Origin: Bacteroidota bacterium
GTDB lineage: Bacteria > Bacteroidota > Bacteroidia > Chitinophagales > Saprospiraceae
Assembly (NCBI GenBank): GCA_030147525.1
Contig: JASBVF010000016.1
Location: 1 to 64,000 of the forward strand
Length of the DNA: 64,000 nt
Direction: 5' to 3'
Of the stretch, positions 41,160 to 50,320 are shown in pieces. Both the position numbers and the translations under genes were made by a program. The notes below the pieces were generated by a model, which did not search any database, was not told the origin of the DNA, and saw only the letters and a list, made by a program, of their open reading frames with translations. Every line of letters starts with the position of its first letter. Position 1 is the first letter of the stretch.

Positions 41160-42689
41160 ATGAGAAAGATGAAGTCTTATCTTACCATAATTTATTCAGT
41201 TTTATTTCATGTTGTTACTGCCCAGCCTGGCTTCAATATCGTATTAGAAACAACACATCCTCAAAGTCACTTTCTGGATATGATCGTGGATAATGATACG
41301 ATTGTTGGCTATGGAATTGCTTTTAGCGATACGGTTGAATGGAAACAAGGACTATTGCTTGCCAAATTGGATTCCTCCGGGGCTTTGGTAAAAACCAATT
41401 TTGTCCTCGATTCGTTGGGGGATGTGTTAACATTAGATAAATTCTATGGAAAAATAATAGCGACTGCCGACGGCGGCTATGCCATGACTGCCGCTGCATA
41501 CTTCAGAAATAGCGCCTTTTTGATAAAAGTTAACCGTGATCTGGAAGTAGAGTTCATCAAAGAATACCCAGACACCGTCAACTTGAGCAATTATGTTTAC
41601 CGACTGGTCGAAATAGAAGGAGGCTTTTTATTGTACGGATCTATACAGCGTCCTAATTTTTTAGATCAGGGTTTCATTCGACGGGTCGATCAGTATGGCA
41701 ATACAGTTTGGTTCGGGTATTATGGGAATCCTAATACTCCAAATAGCATTATGGACATTAAGGTAATGAATGATTCTACAATTATAGCTGGTAGCGTTGA
41801 AAATACAACTTCCAGTGTATTCAGTAGTTCCCGAACCATATTTCGCATCCTGAATATGCAAGGCAACGAACTTCAATATTGGGCTTCAAACCCCGATCCT
41901 GACATTGGATATATTAGAAAAGTGTTTCCATTGGCCGACGGTGGGTTCCTTACCTATGGAGTGTATGTGGTAGAATATTTAAGCCCTACCTACAAAGTCG
42001 TACAATCTACTATTGCGAGGCTTGATGATGATTTCCAGATAATAAAAGTCCTTCACTTTGGATGGAAAGGCAGCTTAAGTATAAACATTAGATTATGGGA
42101 TATCGAAACTATACTTGATGGTAACTTCATTGGTGCTGGTCAAAGCGGCATTAAAACTCCAGGGGAGCCTAGTTTAGGTTCTGGTTGGCTGATGAAGTTC
42201 TCCCCAAACGGCGACAGCATTTGGTCCCGCTACGACTTGGCACCTTTTCCTCCTCATTACACCAACGATCATTTTTTTGGAGGGGTAGGAGTACTTTCTA
42301 GCGGTAACATCGTGGCTGCGGGGGCTGCGAGCGAGGGAAACAAATACCACATCTGGCTCGTCAAAGTCACTCCCGACGGCTGCCTGGATACGCTGTTTTG
42401 CGGGCTGGTGGATATAAAAAATGTGCCACTGCCACCGGCGGATGTGCGGGTGTACCCGAACCCCGCTGCTGAAGTCCTCACCCTTGAACTCCCGGCTGCC
42501 CTCCCTACTGAAAGCGAATGGTCACTTTATGAAGCTACCGGGCAGCAGGTCAGGCAAGTTGTGTTAACGAAAGGACTGATGAATCAAGCTATCTTCTTGG
42601 AGGGTCTGCCTTCGGGTTTGTACTTTTGGAAATTCACTGCTCAAGGGAGGAGCATAGGGCAAGGCAAGGTAATAGTGGTAGCAAGATGA
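41160..42689 (+). CDS. T9SS-secreted beta-propeller-like protein
   Basis: A 509-residue protein with a signal peptide (MKSYLTIIYSVLFHVVTAQ, from Met4). The body has repeated strands of the DGGYAMTAAAYF / DGGFLTYGVYVV / GNIVAAGAASEGNKYHIWLV type, as in delta-60 or SBBP-like propeller repeats. The type A sorting domain begins VRVYPNPAAEVLTLEL and ends LPSGLYFWKF with IGQGKVIVVAR. The first ~1.15 kb is AT-rich and the last ~350 bases GC-rich, repeating the passenger/sorting-domain contrast of the 6218 gene. Likely co-expressed with the M43-like protease. Confidence 0.82.
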   Translation: MRKMKSYLTIIYSVLFHVVTAQPGFNIVLETTHPQSHFLDMIVDNDTIVGYGIAFSDTVEWKQGLLLAKLDSSGALVKTNFVLDSLGDVLTLDKFYGKIIATADGGYAMTAAAYFRNSAFLIKVNRDLEVEFIKEYPDTVNLSNYVYRLVEIEGGFLLYGSIQRPNFLDQGFIRRVDQYGNTVWFGYYGNPNTPNSIMDIKVMNDSTIIAGSVENTTSSVFSSSRTIFRILNMQGNELQYWASNPDPDIGYIRKVFPLADGGFLTYGVYVVEYLSPTYKVVQSTIARLDDDFQIIKVLHFGWKGSLSINIRLWDIETILDGNFIGAGQSGIKTPGEPSLGSGWLMKFSPNGDSIWSRYDLAPFPPHYTNDHFFGGVGVLSSGNIVAAGAASEGNKYHIWLVKVTPDGCLDTLFCGLVDIKNVPLPPADVRVYPNPAAEVLTLELPAALPTESEWSLYEATGQQVRQVVLTKGLMNQAIFLEGLPSGLYFWKFTAQGRSIGQGKVIVVAR

Positions 42690-42719
42690 CAAAATGGATC
42701 GGGAAAGTGGAAAAATGCG

Positions 42720-43214
42720 TCAACTTACCCGCTCCAGCACCCGAAACGTAAAATCAAACTCATTTTTTTCATCCGCCCCGTGCGCTTCCCGAAACACCTC
42801 CCGCCACTCGTTTTCATCGATTTCAGGAAAAAAAACATCTCCATCCACTTCGGCGGCCACTTCGGTCAGGTAAATTTTATCAAGCAGGGGCATGGCCTGC
42901 CGGTAGATTTCGCCGCCACCGATGACGAAGGCTTCCGTTTCACCATTTTGCTTCGCAATGCCGAGCGCTTCGGCCAGCGAATGCACGACGACGCAACCAG
43001 TGGCCACGTAAAACGGGTCACGGGTGATGATGACATTCGTGCGCTTGGGCAGCGGCTTGCCAATGGATTCGAAAGACTTGCGGCCCATGATGACATGGTG
43101 GCCGAGGGTGGTTTTTTTGAAATATTTCAGGTCGGCGGACAGGTACCAGGGGATTTGGTTATCCCGCCCGATGACGTTGTTGCGGGCTGCGGCGACGATG
43201 GCTGAGACGGTCAA
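42720..43214 (-). CDS. folA: Dihydrofolate reductase
   Basis: The protein has 164 residues from a TTG at 43214, chosen because it gives MTVSAIVAAARNNVIGRDNQ, the normal N-terminus of the family; the frame runs further upstream only through a word-repeat tract and into mrdA. Motifs: IPWYLSADLKYFKKTTLGHH, VIMGRKSFESIGKPLPKRTN, FVIGGGEIYRQAMPLLDKIY and the C-terminal FTFRVLERVS. It reduces dihydrofolate to tetrahydrofolate. It lies after the rod-shape cluster and may be co-transcribed with it. Confidence 0.9.
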   Translation of the reverse strand: MTVSAIVAAARNNVIGRDNQIPWYLSADLKYFKKTTLGHHVIMGRKSFESIGKPLPKRTNVIITRDPFYVATGCVVVHSLAEALGIAKQNGETEAFVIGGGEIYRQAMPLLDKIYLTEVAAEVDGDVFFPEIDENEWREVFREAHGADEKNEFDFTFRVLERVS

Positions 43215-43220
43215 GAGTGC

Positions 43221-43260
43221 GAAATTTTGAAATTTTGAAATTGGGAAATTAGAAATTTCG
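43221..43260. repeat. Word-repeat tract, ~8-nt period
   Basis: GAAATTTT, GAAATTTT, GAAATTGG, GAAATTA, GAAATTTC lie immediately upstream of the folA start. Confidence 0.65.
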
Positions 43261-43345
43261 AGCCTTTCCGGAATTTCATGTAAACGTGGTTTAACTGATT
43301 GAAAATCAATTTTCACAAACACGCAAATCCACAAACACTCGAAGT

Positions 43346-45292
43346 TTACTGATTGATGGTTCCTTCTTCCGGGTCTTCCACGGGCGTGTTGTCCGCAGCA
43401 GCAGCCGGGTTGGTGGCAAAAATCCGCTTCGGCCTGGGGTCGAGGAGGTTCGCTTCTTTGATCTGCTGCTCCTTCCACTTGCGGGGTTCGCTGATCTCGC
43501 CCCGGATGTATTTTTCCATGATCAAACTGGCGATGGGGGCTGCATACTTGCTGCCGCCGCCGGAGTTTTCGACGTACACGGCAATGGCAATTTTTGGCTT
43601 GTCCACCGGAGCAAAACCAATGAAGGTGGAGTGATCCTCTCCGTGCGGATTTTGCACTGTACCGGTTTTCCCGGCCATCGGGATGTCGTAAACATTGGCG
43701 GAACTGGCGGTGCCTGCCTCTACAACCCGCCGCAATCCATCTTTAACGGAAAGGAAGTAAAACGGGGTAATTCCGGTATTGATTCGCTTGCGAAATTTTT
43801 CAGGGGCGGGAAGTTTCTCGCCGTTTTTGATAAATCCTTTGGCAAAATGGGGGATAAAATAGTGACCCTCGTTGGCAATGGTAGCTGCCACGTTTGCCAT
43901 TTGGAGCGTTGTGAGCAGCATTTCACCCTGACCGATGCCGAGGGAAATGATGGTGGGAGAGCGCCAGCCGCCTCTTTCTTTCGGGTACATTTTATTGTAA
44001 TAGGCGGGGGTCGGCACGTTGCCGGTTTTTTCACCCGGAAAGTCAACACCCATTTTCCGGCCCAATCCGAATGCTGACAAGTGTTTTACGAAGGTATCCA
44101 GCCCCTGCTCTGATTTGTAAAAGCCGTACTTGTCCACGATTTCACGGAAAGTTCTGAAGAAGTAGGAGTTGCACGACCACTGCAGGGCAATGGCAACGTT
44201 GGACGGGTGCGAATGGCCCCTGCATTTTCGTACGTCACTGCCTCCAACAACGTAGTAACCGGGGCAGGGAAAACCGGTTTCCGGGCTGATGACTTTTTCC
44301 TGCATCCCGATCAGGCCGACGAGGCTCTTGAAAGTGGAGCCCGGCGGGTACTCCGCCATGATGGCCCGGTTGAAAAGGGGCTTGAGTGTGTCGTTCTGCA
44401 ATTTCATGTAGGCCTGTCCCCGGTTTTGGTCGATGACCATGAGGTTTGGGTCGTAGGTAGGTGAGCTTGCGAAAGCGAGGATTTCTCCGGTTTCTGGCTC
44501 GATGGCTACGACGGCGCCGACTTTATTTTGCATCAACTCCTCCACGTAAGCCTGCAGGTCGATGTCGATGCTCGAAATGAGATCCATTCCGGATTGCGGG
44601 ATCGTATCCCGCTTGCCATTTTGAAAACTGCCTACATCACGGCCAAGGTTATCTTTCAAAACATAGCGGCAGCCTTTCACGCCCCGGAGTTCATTTTCGT
44701 AAGAAAGCTCCAGTCCGCTGGCGCCGATGTAATCTCCCATCACGTAGGCGCCGCCAGATTTTTTAATGTCGTTTTCCGTCACTTCCGTGATGTAGCCGAG
44801 GAGGTGGGCGGCGTGCTTAACCGGGTAGCTTCGAACGTTCCTGACCAGCACGAAAAAACCCGGGAATTGGTACAGACTCTCCTGCAGGCGGGCGTACATC
44901 TCCGGGGTGATTTTATTCATGAAAACGAAGGGCTTGTGCTTTGCAAACCTTACGTCACGTTTGAAATCTTTATCGAGGCGTTCCTTGAAAGAAGCTTTGT
45001 CGATGCCAAGTAAGGCGCAAAACTTGGCTGTATCCATGTCCGGTTTGATCTGGTTGTAAGTCACCAACAGGTCGTACACGGGGGCATTGTTGATGAGGAG
45101 TTCGCCGTTGCGGTCAAAAATTAACCCTCTCGCCGGGTAGACGGTCACCTTGCTCATGGCTACGGCATCGGCTTTGATTTTGAAATCATTATCCAAAATC
45201 TGCAGGTGGAACGCCCGTGCCACCAGAATTAATGCTGCGATGCCAATCACCAACAGGATCGTGTATTGCCGGTCTTTAAATTGCTCGCCCAA
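43346..45292 (-). CDS. mrdA: Penicillin-binding protein 2 (peptidoglycan transpeptidase)
   Basis: The 648-residue elongation-specific transpeptidase of the cell wall. One N-terminal membrane segment (~11-28), a dimerisation/pedestal domain (ARGLIFDRNGELL), and the transpeptidase domain with SxxK at S319-K322 (PPGSTFKSL), SxN at S373-N375 (WSCNS) and KTG at K542 (AGKTGTV). The C-terminal ~30 residues are Pro/Ala-rich. It is last in mreB-mreC-mreD-mrdA; the usual rodA partner does not follow. Confidence 0.95.
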   Translation of the reverse strand: MGEQFKDRQYTILLVIGIAALILVARAFHLQILDNDFKIKADAVAMSKVTVYPARGLIFDRNGELLINNAPVYDLLVTYNQIKPDMDTAKFCALLGIDKASFKERLDKDFKRDVRFAKHKPFVFMNKITPEMYARLQESLYQFPGFFVLVRNVRSYPVKHAAHLLGYITEVTENDIKKSGGAYVMGDYIGASGLELSYENELRGVKGCRYVLKDNLGRDVGSFQNGKRDTIPQSGMDLISSIDIDLQAYVEELMQNKVGAVVAIEPETGEILAFASSPTYDPNLMVIDQNRGQAYMKLQNDTLKPLFNRAIMAEYPPGSTFKSLVGLIGMQEKVISPETGFPCPGYYVVGGSDVRKCRGHSHPSNVAIALQWSCNSYFFRTFREIVDKYGFYKSEQGLDTFVKHLSAFGLGRKMGVDFPGEKTGNVPTPAYYNKMYPKERGGWRSPTIISLGIGQGEMLLTTLQMANVAATIANEGHYFIPHFAKGFIKNGEKLPAPEKFRKRINTGITPFYFLSVKDGLRRVVEAGTASSANVYDIPMAGKTGTVQNPHGEDHSTFIGFAPVDKPKIAIAVYVENSGGGSKYAAPIASLIMEKYIRGEISEPRKWKEQQIKEANLLDPRPKRIFATNPAAAADNTPVEDPEEGTINQ

Positions 45293-45302
45293 AGCGAAGG
45301 GT

Positions 45303-45338
45303 TGTAGGATTGAAGGATGAAGGATTGAAGGAGGGTGT
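45303..45338. repeat. Word-repeat tract, 7-8-nt period
   Basis: GTAGGATT, GAAGGAT, GAAGGATT, GAAGGAG between mreD and mrdA. Its complement resembles the tract inside the HTCS receiver. Confidence 0.6.
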
Positions 45339-45368
45339 CGTTCAGCCCTTTAAACTTTCAGTCCCGGG

Positions 45369-45890
45369 TTAATCAAGCGGATTAAACAAAAGCTGATAAA
45401 TAATGATGAAAATCATTGAAACAACAAAGCTGACGATGGTTTTCAACAAAATATCAACGATATAAACGAAAGTAAACGCTTCCACAGAAAAATAAAAAAA
45501 CAAATGCAGGAAAAGCATGATGGATGCATAACGCAGGAACCATCCCAACCCCATCCGTGCAGCTGTGGGGCTATAGTTTACGTTGTAGCCGCCCCGGGGC
45601 TCCATTATTCTTAAAAGGAACGGCCGGAGGAAGGCTGTAAACACCGCAGCACTTGCATGTACACCAAGGGAATTGTAGAAAAAATCGACGGTGATGCCAA
45701 TGGCAAACCCCAGCAAAATGATCAAAGCCCTGGGCGTCCGCAATGGCAGCAGTATGATGAAAATGGGAAAAACAATGATATGGAGGTAAGGGAACTCTTC
45801 CCAGCCGACACCAATATTTTTGAACACCAACCCCTGGATGATGACCAGCCCTAAAAAGCGCAACACGTTTCCGGCAATTATACTATTCAT
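45369..45890 (-). CDS. mreD: Rod shape-determining protein MreD
   Basis: A 173-residue membrane protein with about five hydrophobic segments and the family features FPYLHIIVFPIFIILLPLRT, GFAIGITVDFFYNSLGVHAS and AAVFTAFLRPFLLRIMEPR. It belongs to the elongasome with MreC, PBP2 and RodA. It overlaps the end of mreC by 8 nt, so translation is probably coupled. Confidence 0.9.
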   Translation of the reverse strand: MNSIIAGNVLRFLGLVIIQGLVFKNIGVGWEEFPYLHIIVFPIFIILLPLRTPRALIILLGFAIGITVDFFYNSLGVHASAAVFTAFLRPFLLRIMEPRGGYNVNYSPTAARMGLGWFLRYASIMLFLHLFFYFSVEAFTFVYIVDILLKTIVSFVVSMIFIIIYQLLFNPLD

Positions 45891-46719
45891 CCTCTTTTTG
45901 TACGGCTTGTTCGAGTTGTTCTTGTTCGGATCGCAGGAGGTTTCGCACGATATAAACGTGTTGAATGGTGCTCATGTCGAGGCTCGACCTCACTTCGATG
46001 TTGAAGAAGTTGCTTCCCGGGTCCAATGATAATTTTTCTATCGTGCCCAGCATGATCCCTTCCGGGAAAATGGTGGAGTATCCGCTCGTTTCGATGGTGT
46101 CTCCTTTTATCACGGGTGCATGCTTGGGGATGTCTTCGAGGTTAAAAAGGCGGGTGTCTGTTCCTTTCCATTGCAATGGGCCGAAAAAAACTTTGCCTCT
46201 GATGCGGGCATTAATCCTCGTCTGCCGGTGCAGAATGGACATGGCAACTGCAAAGTTGTCGGATACTTTGCGCACAATGCCAACGACTCCCCGCTCGGTT
46301 ACCACGCCGCTGTGCTCGGTGATACCGTCTTTTTTTCCTTTGTTGAGAACGAGGTAGTTGTGGTTCTGATTCACGGAATTTTTGATCACTTTCGCCTCGA
46401 TGAAGGTGTATTGAGCCTCAAGGCTGTCGGTGTAAGCGGTGTCCGTCTCGCTTTGAACGTTGATGCCGGCATTGGCCAGCCGCTCGAGCAGTTGTGAGTT
46501 TTCTCTGGCCAGCCGGATGTTTTCATCATAAAGCTGGAAGTACTGGTAGGTAGCTGCTGATTTTTCCTGGACAACTCCCGTGAAGTGGTTCACGGTGTTC
46601 ACATAGACATCGCTTTGCTGCTGATTGTATTTCACAATCAACGAAAAGCATATAATCTCCAGCACGATGAAGACGAAAAAGCTGCTTAATTTTAATAAAA
46701 GCTGGAGAAGGTTAAACAT
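45883..46719 (-). CDS. mreC: Rod shape-determining protein MreC
   Basis: The protein has 278 residues from ATG 46719 (MFNLLQLLLKLSSFFVFIVL); the frame continues 24 codons upstream only through a word-repeat tract. One membrane segment, a periplasmic coiled coil (~55-90), then the MreC beta domains (AKVIKNSVNQNHNYLVLNKG, GVVTERGVVGIV, TRLFNLEDIPKHAPVIKGDT and GYSTIFPEGIMLGTI). It organises PBP2 along MreB filaments. Confidence 0.92.
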   Translation of the reverse strand: MFNLLQLLLKLSSFFVFIVLEIICFSLIVKYNQQQSDVYVNTVNHFTGVVQEKSAATYQYFQLYDENIRLARENSQLLERLANAGINVQSETDTAYTDSLEAQYTFIEAKVIKNSVNQNHNYLVLNKGKKDGITEHSGVVTERGVVGIVRKVSDNFAVAMSILHRQTRINARIRGKVFFGPLQWKGTDTRLFNLEDIPKHAPVIKGDTIETSGYSTIFPEGIMLGTIEKLSLDPGSNFFNIEVRSSLDMSTIQHVYIVRNLLRSEQEQLEQAVQKEDE

Positions 46720-46724
46720 GATCG

Positions 46725-46806
46725 AATGGTTGGTGCGGTTAAATGGCTGAATGGTTGAATGAACAAGCAAAAATAAAAACCATCCAGCCATTTAGCCATC
46801 GAACCA
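46725..46806. repeat. Word-repeat tract between mreB and mreC
   Basis: Variants of GAATGGTTG / AAATGGCTG / GAATGGTTGAATG on one side and CCATCCAG / CCATTTAG / CCATCGAA / CCATC on the other. The two halves are roughly complementary, so the transcript may fold here. Confidence 0.55.
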
Positions 46807-47838
46807 TCAAACACTTTTCCGGTTGATGAGGAATGAAAAGCGATCGGTGTTTTTCAGCGCAATGCCGGTGCCCCGAACGACAGCCCGAAGCGGATCTTCA
46901 GCGATGTGTACAGGCAGTTTTGTTTTTTGGCTCAAACGTTTGTCCAAACCACGAAGCAGTGCACCACCTCCGGTGAGGTACAGGCCTGTTTTGTAAATAT
47001 CGGCGGCCAATTCAGGTGGGGTGGATTCCAGCGCTTTCATCACCGCTTCCTCTACCTTTCCGATAGATTTGTCAATTGCCTGGGCAACTTCGTGGTAGGA
47101 GATGGTGATTTGCTTCGGTATTCCTGTCATCAGGTCACGGCCGTTCACCGGGTAGTCTGATGGAGGATTTTCCAGCTCATGCAACGCCGAACCGACGTGA
47201 ATTTTGATCTGTTCTGCCGTACGCTCGCCAATGAGAATATTGTGCGCCCGTTTCATGTAGTCCATGATGTCGGCAGTAAATTCATCACCAGCCGTGCGGA
47301 TGGATTGGTCGCAAACAATCCCGGAAAGTGCGATGACGGCGATTTCCGTAGTTCCTCCTCCGATGTCGATGATCACGTTGCCGATGGGTTCTTCCACCTC
47401 CAGTCCGATACCAAGTGCAGCGGCCATTGGTTCGTGGATCAGGTAAGTTTCTTTAGAATCTACGTGGTCGGCAGAGTCAAAGACTGCTCTTTTTTCTACC
47501 TCCGTGATGCCGGAAGGGATGCAAATCACCATTTTCAGGTGTGAGAAAAAGCGACGGCGGTTGCCAATCATATTGATCAGTCCTTCGATCATATTTTCTG
47601 CTGCCTGAAAATCAGCGATCACACCATCTCTGAGCGGGCGGACCGTTTTTATATTTTCGTGGGTTTTTTCATGCATCTGCATGGCTTTGTTGCCCACGGC
47701 TATTGTTTCTCCTGTACGGCGGTCAATGGCTACGATAGAGGGTTCGTCCACCACCACCTTGCCATCGCTCATGATGAGCGTGTTGGCGGTCCCCAGATCA
47801 ATGGCTAATTCCTGTGTGAAAAAACTGAAAAGTTTCAT
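46807..47838 (-). CDS. mreB: Rod shape-determining actin homologue MreB
   Basis: A 343-residue bacterial actin that forms filaments beneath the inner membrane and guides cell-wall synthesis. Motifs: IDLGTANTLIM (phosphate 1), VVDEPSIVAIDRRTGE, MVICIPSGITEVEKRAVFDS, VIIDIGGGTTEIAVIALSGI (phosphate 2) and LYLTGGGALLRGLDKRL (adenosine). First gene of the rod-shape cluster. Confidence 0.96.
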   Translation of the reverse strand: MKLFSFFTQELAIDLGTANTLIMSDGKVVVDEPSIVAIDRRTGETIAVGNKAMQMHEKTHENIKTVRPLRDGVIADFQAAENMIEGLINMIGNRRRFFSHLKMVICIPSGITEVEKRAVFDSADHVDSKETYLIHEPMAAALGIGLEVEEPIGNVIIDIGGGTTEIAVIALSGIVCDQSIRTAGDEFTADIMDYMKRAHNILIGERTAEQIKIHVGSALHELENPPSDYPVNGRDLMTGIPKQITISYHEVAQAIDKSIGKVEEAVMKALESTPPELAADIYKTGLYLTGGGALLRGLDKRLSQKTKLPVHIAEDPLRAVVRGTGIALKNTDRFSFLINRKSV

Positions 47839-48111
47839 TAAGTCCTTTTACCTCGATTAATAATTTGAAAAACGCCTTGCTTACGAGCGGTGAACAGGGT
47901 TTTTATCTATTCTAAGTTGCTGTCCGAGTACTGTTCAGCTAACCTTTTTTGAATCAAAACCTTATGAAAAACCTGCACTTCCGGAAAGGCGACACAAAAG
48001 AAAAGAAAATCCAATAATTATAGAAGAAATTCATAAAATCTGTGGCGATTGTTGGCCGGTTTGGCTGTTTCTGGGCCCGATTGCTGTTTTTGGGACTGTC
48101 AAGCCTTATTT

Positions 48112-49377
48112 TTACACCACCACTTCCCACATTTCTTCTTTTTTAAAATACTTCCTTGCCAGGTTGCGAAGCTCTTCCGGAGTGATGTTTTTGATGGCAT
48201 TCGCTAATTCCTCAAATGCGCTCAATGCTACCCCTTCGCTGATAAACGTTTTTACTACTTCTGCTATGTTGAAAGGGCCGTCAAGGTTCGTTAACAAGGT
48301 GCCTAAAAGATAATTTTTTACCATTATTAACTCTTCTTCATCTACCAGGTCGGTCTGAAGCACTTCCATTTCATGGTAAATCTCACGGATGGTAGGTTCT
48401 ACAAACTCGTTCCCCACCTCGGTGCCCACATAAAAATAGCCTCCGTAAAGCATCGCTTCGTGGCTGCTATATATATTATAGGTGTAACCTTTGTCTTCCC
48501 GGATGTTGGCCATCAGCCTCGATCCAAAATATCCGCCGAGAATCGTATTGAGGACATACATGCCATTGTAGTCTTCGTGGTGCCGGTTGAAGAGGTTCCT
48601 GCCGATGCGAATGGCAGTTTGCACCGTGTCGGGGTGTGCAATTTTAATTTTTTCAGGCTGGTCGTTTACTGCCGGAATATTGGCCGGTCGCTTTTCACCT
48701 GGCAGAATGGTGTGGCCGAGTTGTTCGTCGAGCATTTTTCGAATGGAGGCATCGGTTTTTCCACTCAAAAAAATCATGCAGTTGCCAGTCGTGTAATTTT
48801 CCTGAAAATGGGTGACGAGGTCTTCCCGGGTCAGTTGGGCGTAAGTTTCCGGATAGCTGTTGTAGCCGTAGGGGTGATCTTTGGTGAAAAGCAACTCCGT
48901 GAACTGCCGGTATGCAACCACATCGTTTTTTGAAAGGTCAATTCGTAGCCGGCGTTTGTTTCGTTCGATGAATGAGTCGAGTTCTTCCTGCGGGAAAGTC
49001 GGGCCAGACAGCATATCCGCTACGATCGGCAGTAGCTTTTCGAAATGTTTTTTCAGGGAATACAGCAAGACATTAGAAGTGTCGAGGCTGATGGGGGTGG
49101 CCAGCGAGCCGCCGTAGTAGTCGAGCGTCTCGGCAATGTCTGCTGAAGAATACCGGGAAGAGCCTTCCCGCATGAGAGCAGCGGTGCTTCTGGACGCCAG
49201 TTTTTTTCGTTCAAACGGGCGCCCGGCAAGAAACACCAGCTCCATTTTGATGATTTCCTGTGTGCCAAGGCTGGTTTCGTAAACGGGTACACCGTTCGAG
49301 AGATACCACAGGTCGGGCGGAGGTACTACCAGATTTTTCACCTCCTGAATATCAGGCATTATTGCTCTGTTCAGCAT
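48112..49377 (-). CDS. M16-family peptidase homologue lacking the zinc motif
   Basis: A 421-residue single-unit M16 protein. Where active members carry HxxEH, this one has RSTAALMREGSSRYS, so it is probably not catalytic. It keeps the second-domain features of the partner subunit: LGGYFGSRLMANIREDKGYT, with the conserved Arg/Tyr pair that binds substrate. In family heterodimers such subunits pair with an active M16 protein. The active partner is not next to it; the only other M16 protein in the window (11585) has both halves. Third gene of a run dnaX - flavin reductase-like - this gene, with a 15-nt gap. Confidence 0.82.
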   Translation of the reverse strand: MLNRAIMPDIQEVKNLVVPPPDLWYLSNGVPVYETSLGTQEIIKMELVFLAGRPFERKKLASRSTAALMREGSSRYSSADIAETLDYYGGSLATPISLDTSNVLLYSLKKHFEKLLPIVADMLSGPTFPQEELDSFIERNKRRLRIDLSKNDVVAYRQFTELLFTKDHPYGYNSYPETYAQLTREDLVTHFQENYTTGNCMIFLSGKTDASIRKMLDEQLGHTILPGEKRPANIPAVNDQPEKIKIAHPDTVQTAIRIGRNLFNRHHEDYNGMYVLNTILGGYFGSRLMANIREDKGYTYNIYSSHEAMLYGGYFYVGTEVGNEFVEPTIREIYHEMEVLQTDLVDEEELIMVKNYLLGTLLTNLDGPFNIAEVVKTFISEGVALSAFEELANAIKNITPEELRNLARKYFKKEEMWEVVV

Positions 49378-49392
49378 TTCAATTTTTTAAAA

Positions 49393-50304
49393 TCAACTCA
49401 AATATTCCCCCAGCCAGGCGATTTTGCCAGCCAGCGGCCGAAGTTCCTCGTCACTTTCCATTACTTCTTTTGCGTAGCGATGCAAGTCTTCCAACGGGTT
49501 ACCGGATGCGAGGATTTTTTTAATTCGCTCATCCGTTTCCTTCAGCGCCAGCACTTCCTCTTTGCCGGGAACTTCATATAACCCGGCAAGCTGACCAAGG
49601 TTGTTTCCGGTGAAAATTTTGCTCAGCTTGATGCTGTCCGGCAGTTGGTCGAAGCCGATACACATCGTTTCGACGGATTGGACGATGGTGTGGATAGCCG
49701 CACCACTTGCCCTTACGTAATACGAACGCCCCAGGCGGCCAACCAGGTCGAGCTTGTCAGGTATGATGCGGCCTCGCTCGTCAAGTACATCCTCCAGGAT
49801 GTGCATCCTAAGCACTTCGCAGATGACCAGATGACCGGCGCCGCCCTGATCGCCCAGTGTGATGATGTCAGTTACTTTGCACTCAAAATTGATGGGTGAT
49901 TCTTTTACCCGGAAGGGTTTCACCAGATCGGATGGGATGGGGGTGAGGCCGCTCTTTTCAAATTCATTAACCTCCTTCGGAAATTGGGCGCTCGCCACGG
50001 CCATCTGCCGCACGATGTCGTAGTTGACGACATTGATGACGACTTCCCGGGTCTCATACACATTCGCCAAGGTGTCCTTCGTTGTGTTGTTGGACACCCG
50101 CCGGTTCGAGGAAAAGACGAAAATGGGCGGGTTGGAACTGAAAGCGTTGAAAAAGCTGTAGGGCGCAAGGTTTTGGTTGCCGTCTTTGTCCACGGTGCTC
50201 ACGAAAGCGATCGGTCTTGGCGCAATTGCTCCGACGATAAATTGATGGAAATCATGGCGTGGGACGGAATTCGGCTCAATTATTCGGTACTTTCTCTCAC
50301 TCAT
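49393..50304 (-). CDS. Flavin reductase-like FMN-binding protein
   Basis: The protein has 303 residues from ATG 50304 (MSERKYRIIEPNSVPRHDFH); a further ATG ten codons upstream is possible. The split-barrel FMN-binding domain shows IVGAIAPRPIAFVSTVDKDG, NLAPYSFFNAFSSNPPIFVF and GHLVICEVLRMHILEDVLDE. The C-terminal ~100 residues are helical and charged. Likely an NAD(P)H:flavin oxidoreductase or flavin-binding oxidoreductase; substrate unknown. It lies 16 nt after dnaX. Confidence 0.82.
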   Translation of the reverse strand: MSERKYRIIEPNSVPRHDFHQFIVGAIAPRPIAFVSTVDKDGNQNLAPYSFFNAFSSNPPIFVFSSNRRVSNNTTKDTLANVYETREVVINVVNYDIVRQMAVASAQFPKEVNEFEKSGLTPIPSDLVKPFRVKESPINFECKVTDIITLGDQGGAGHLVICEVLRMHILEDVLDERGRIIPDKLDLVGRLGRSYYVRASGAAIHTIVQSVETMCIGFDQLPDSIKLSKIFTGNNLGQLAGLYEVPGKEEVLALKETDERIKKILASGNPLEDLHRYAKEVMESDEELRPLAGKIAWLGEYLS

Positions 50305-50320
50305 TTTTTTTTGGTTGAAA

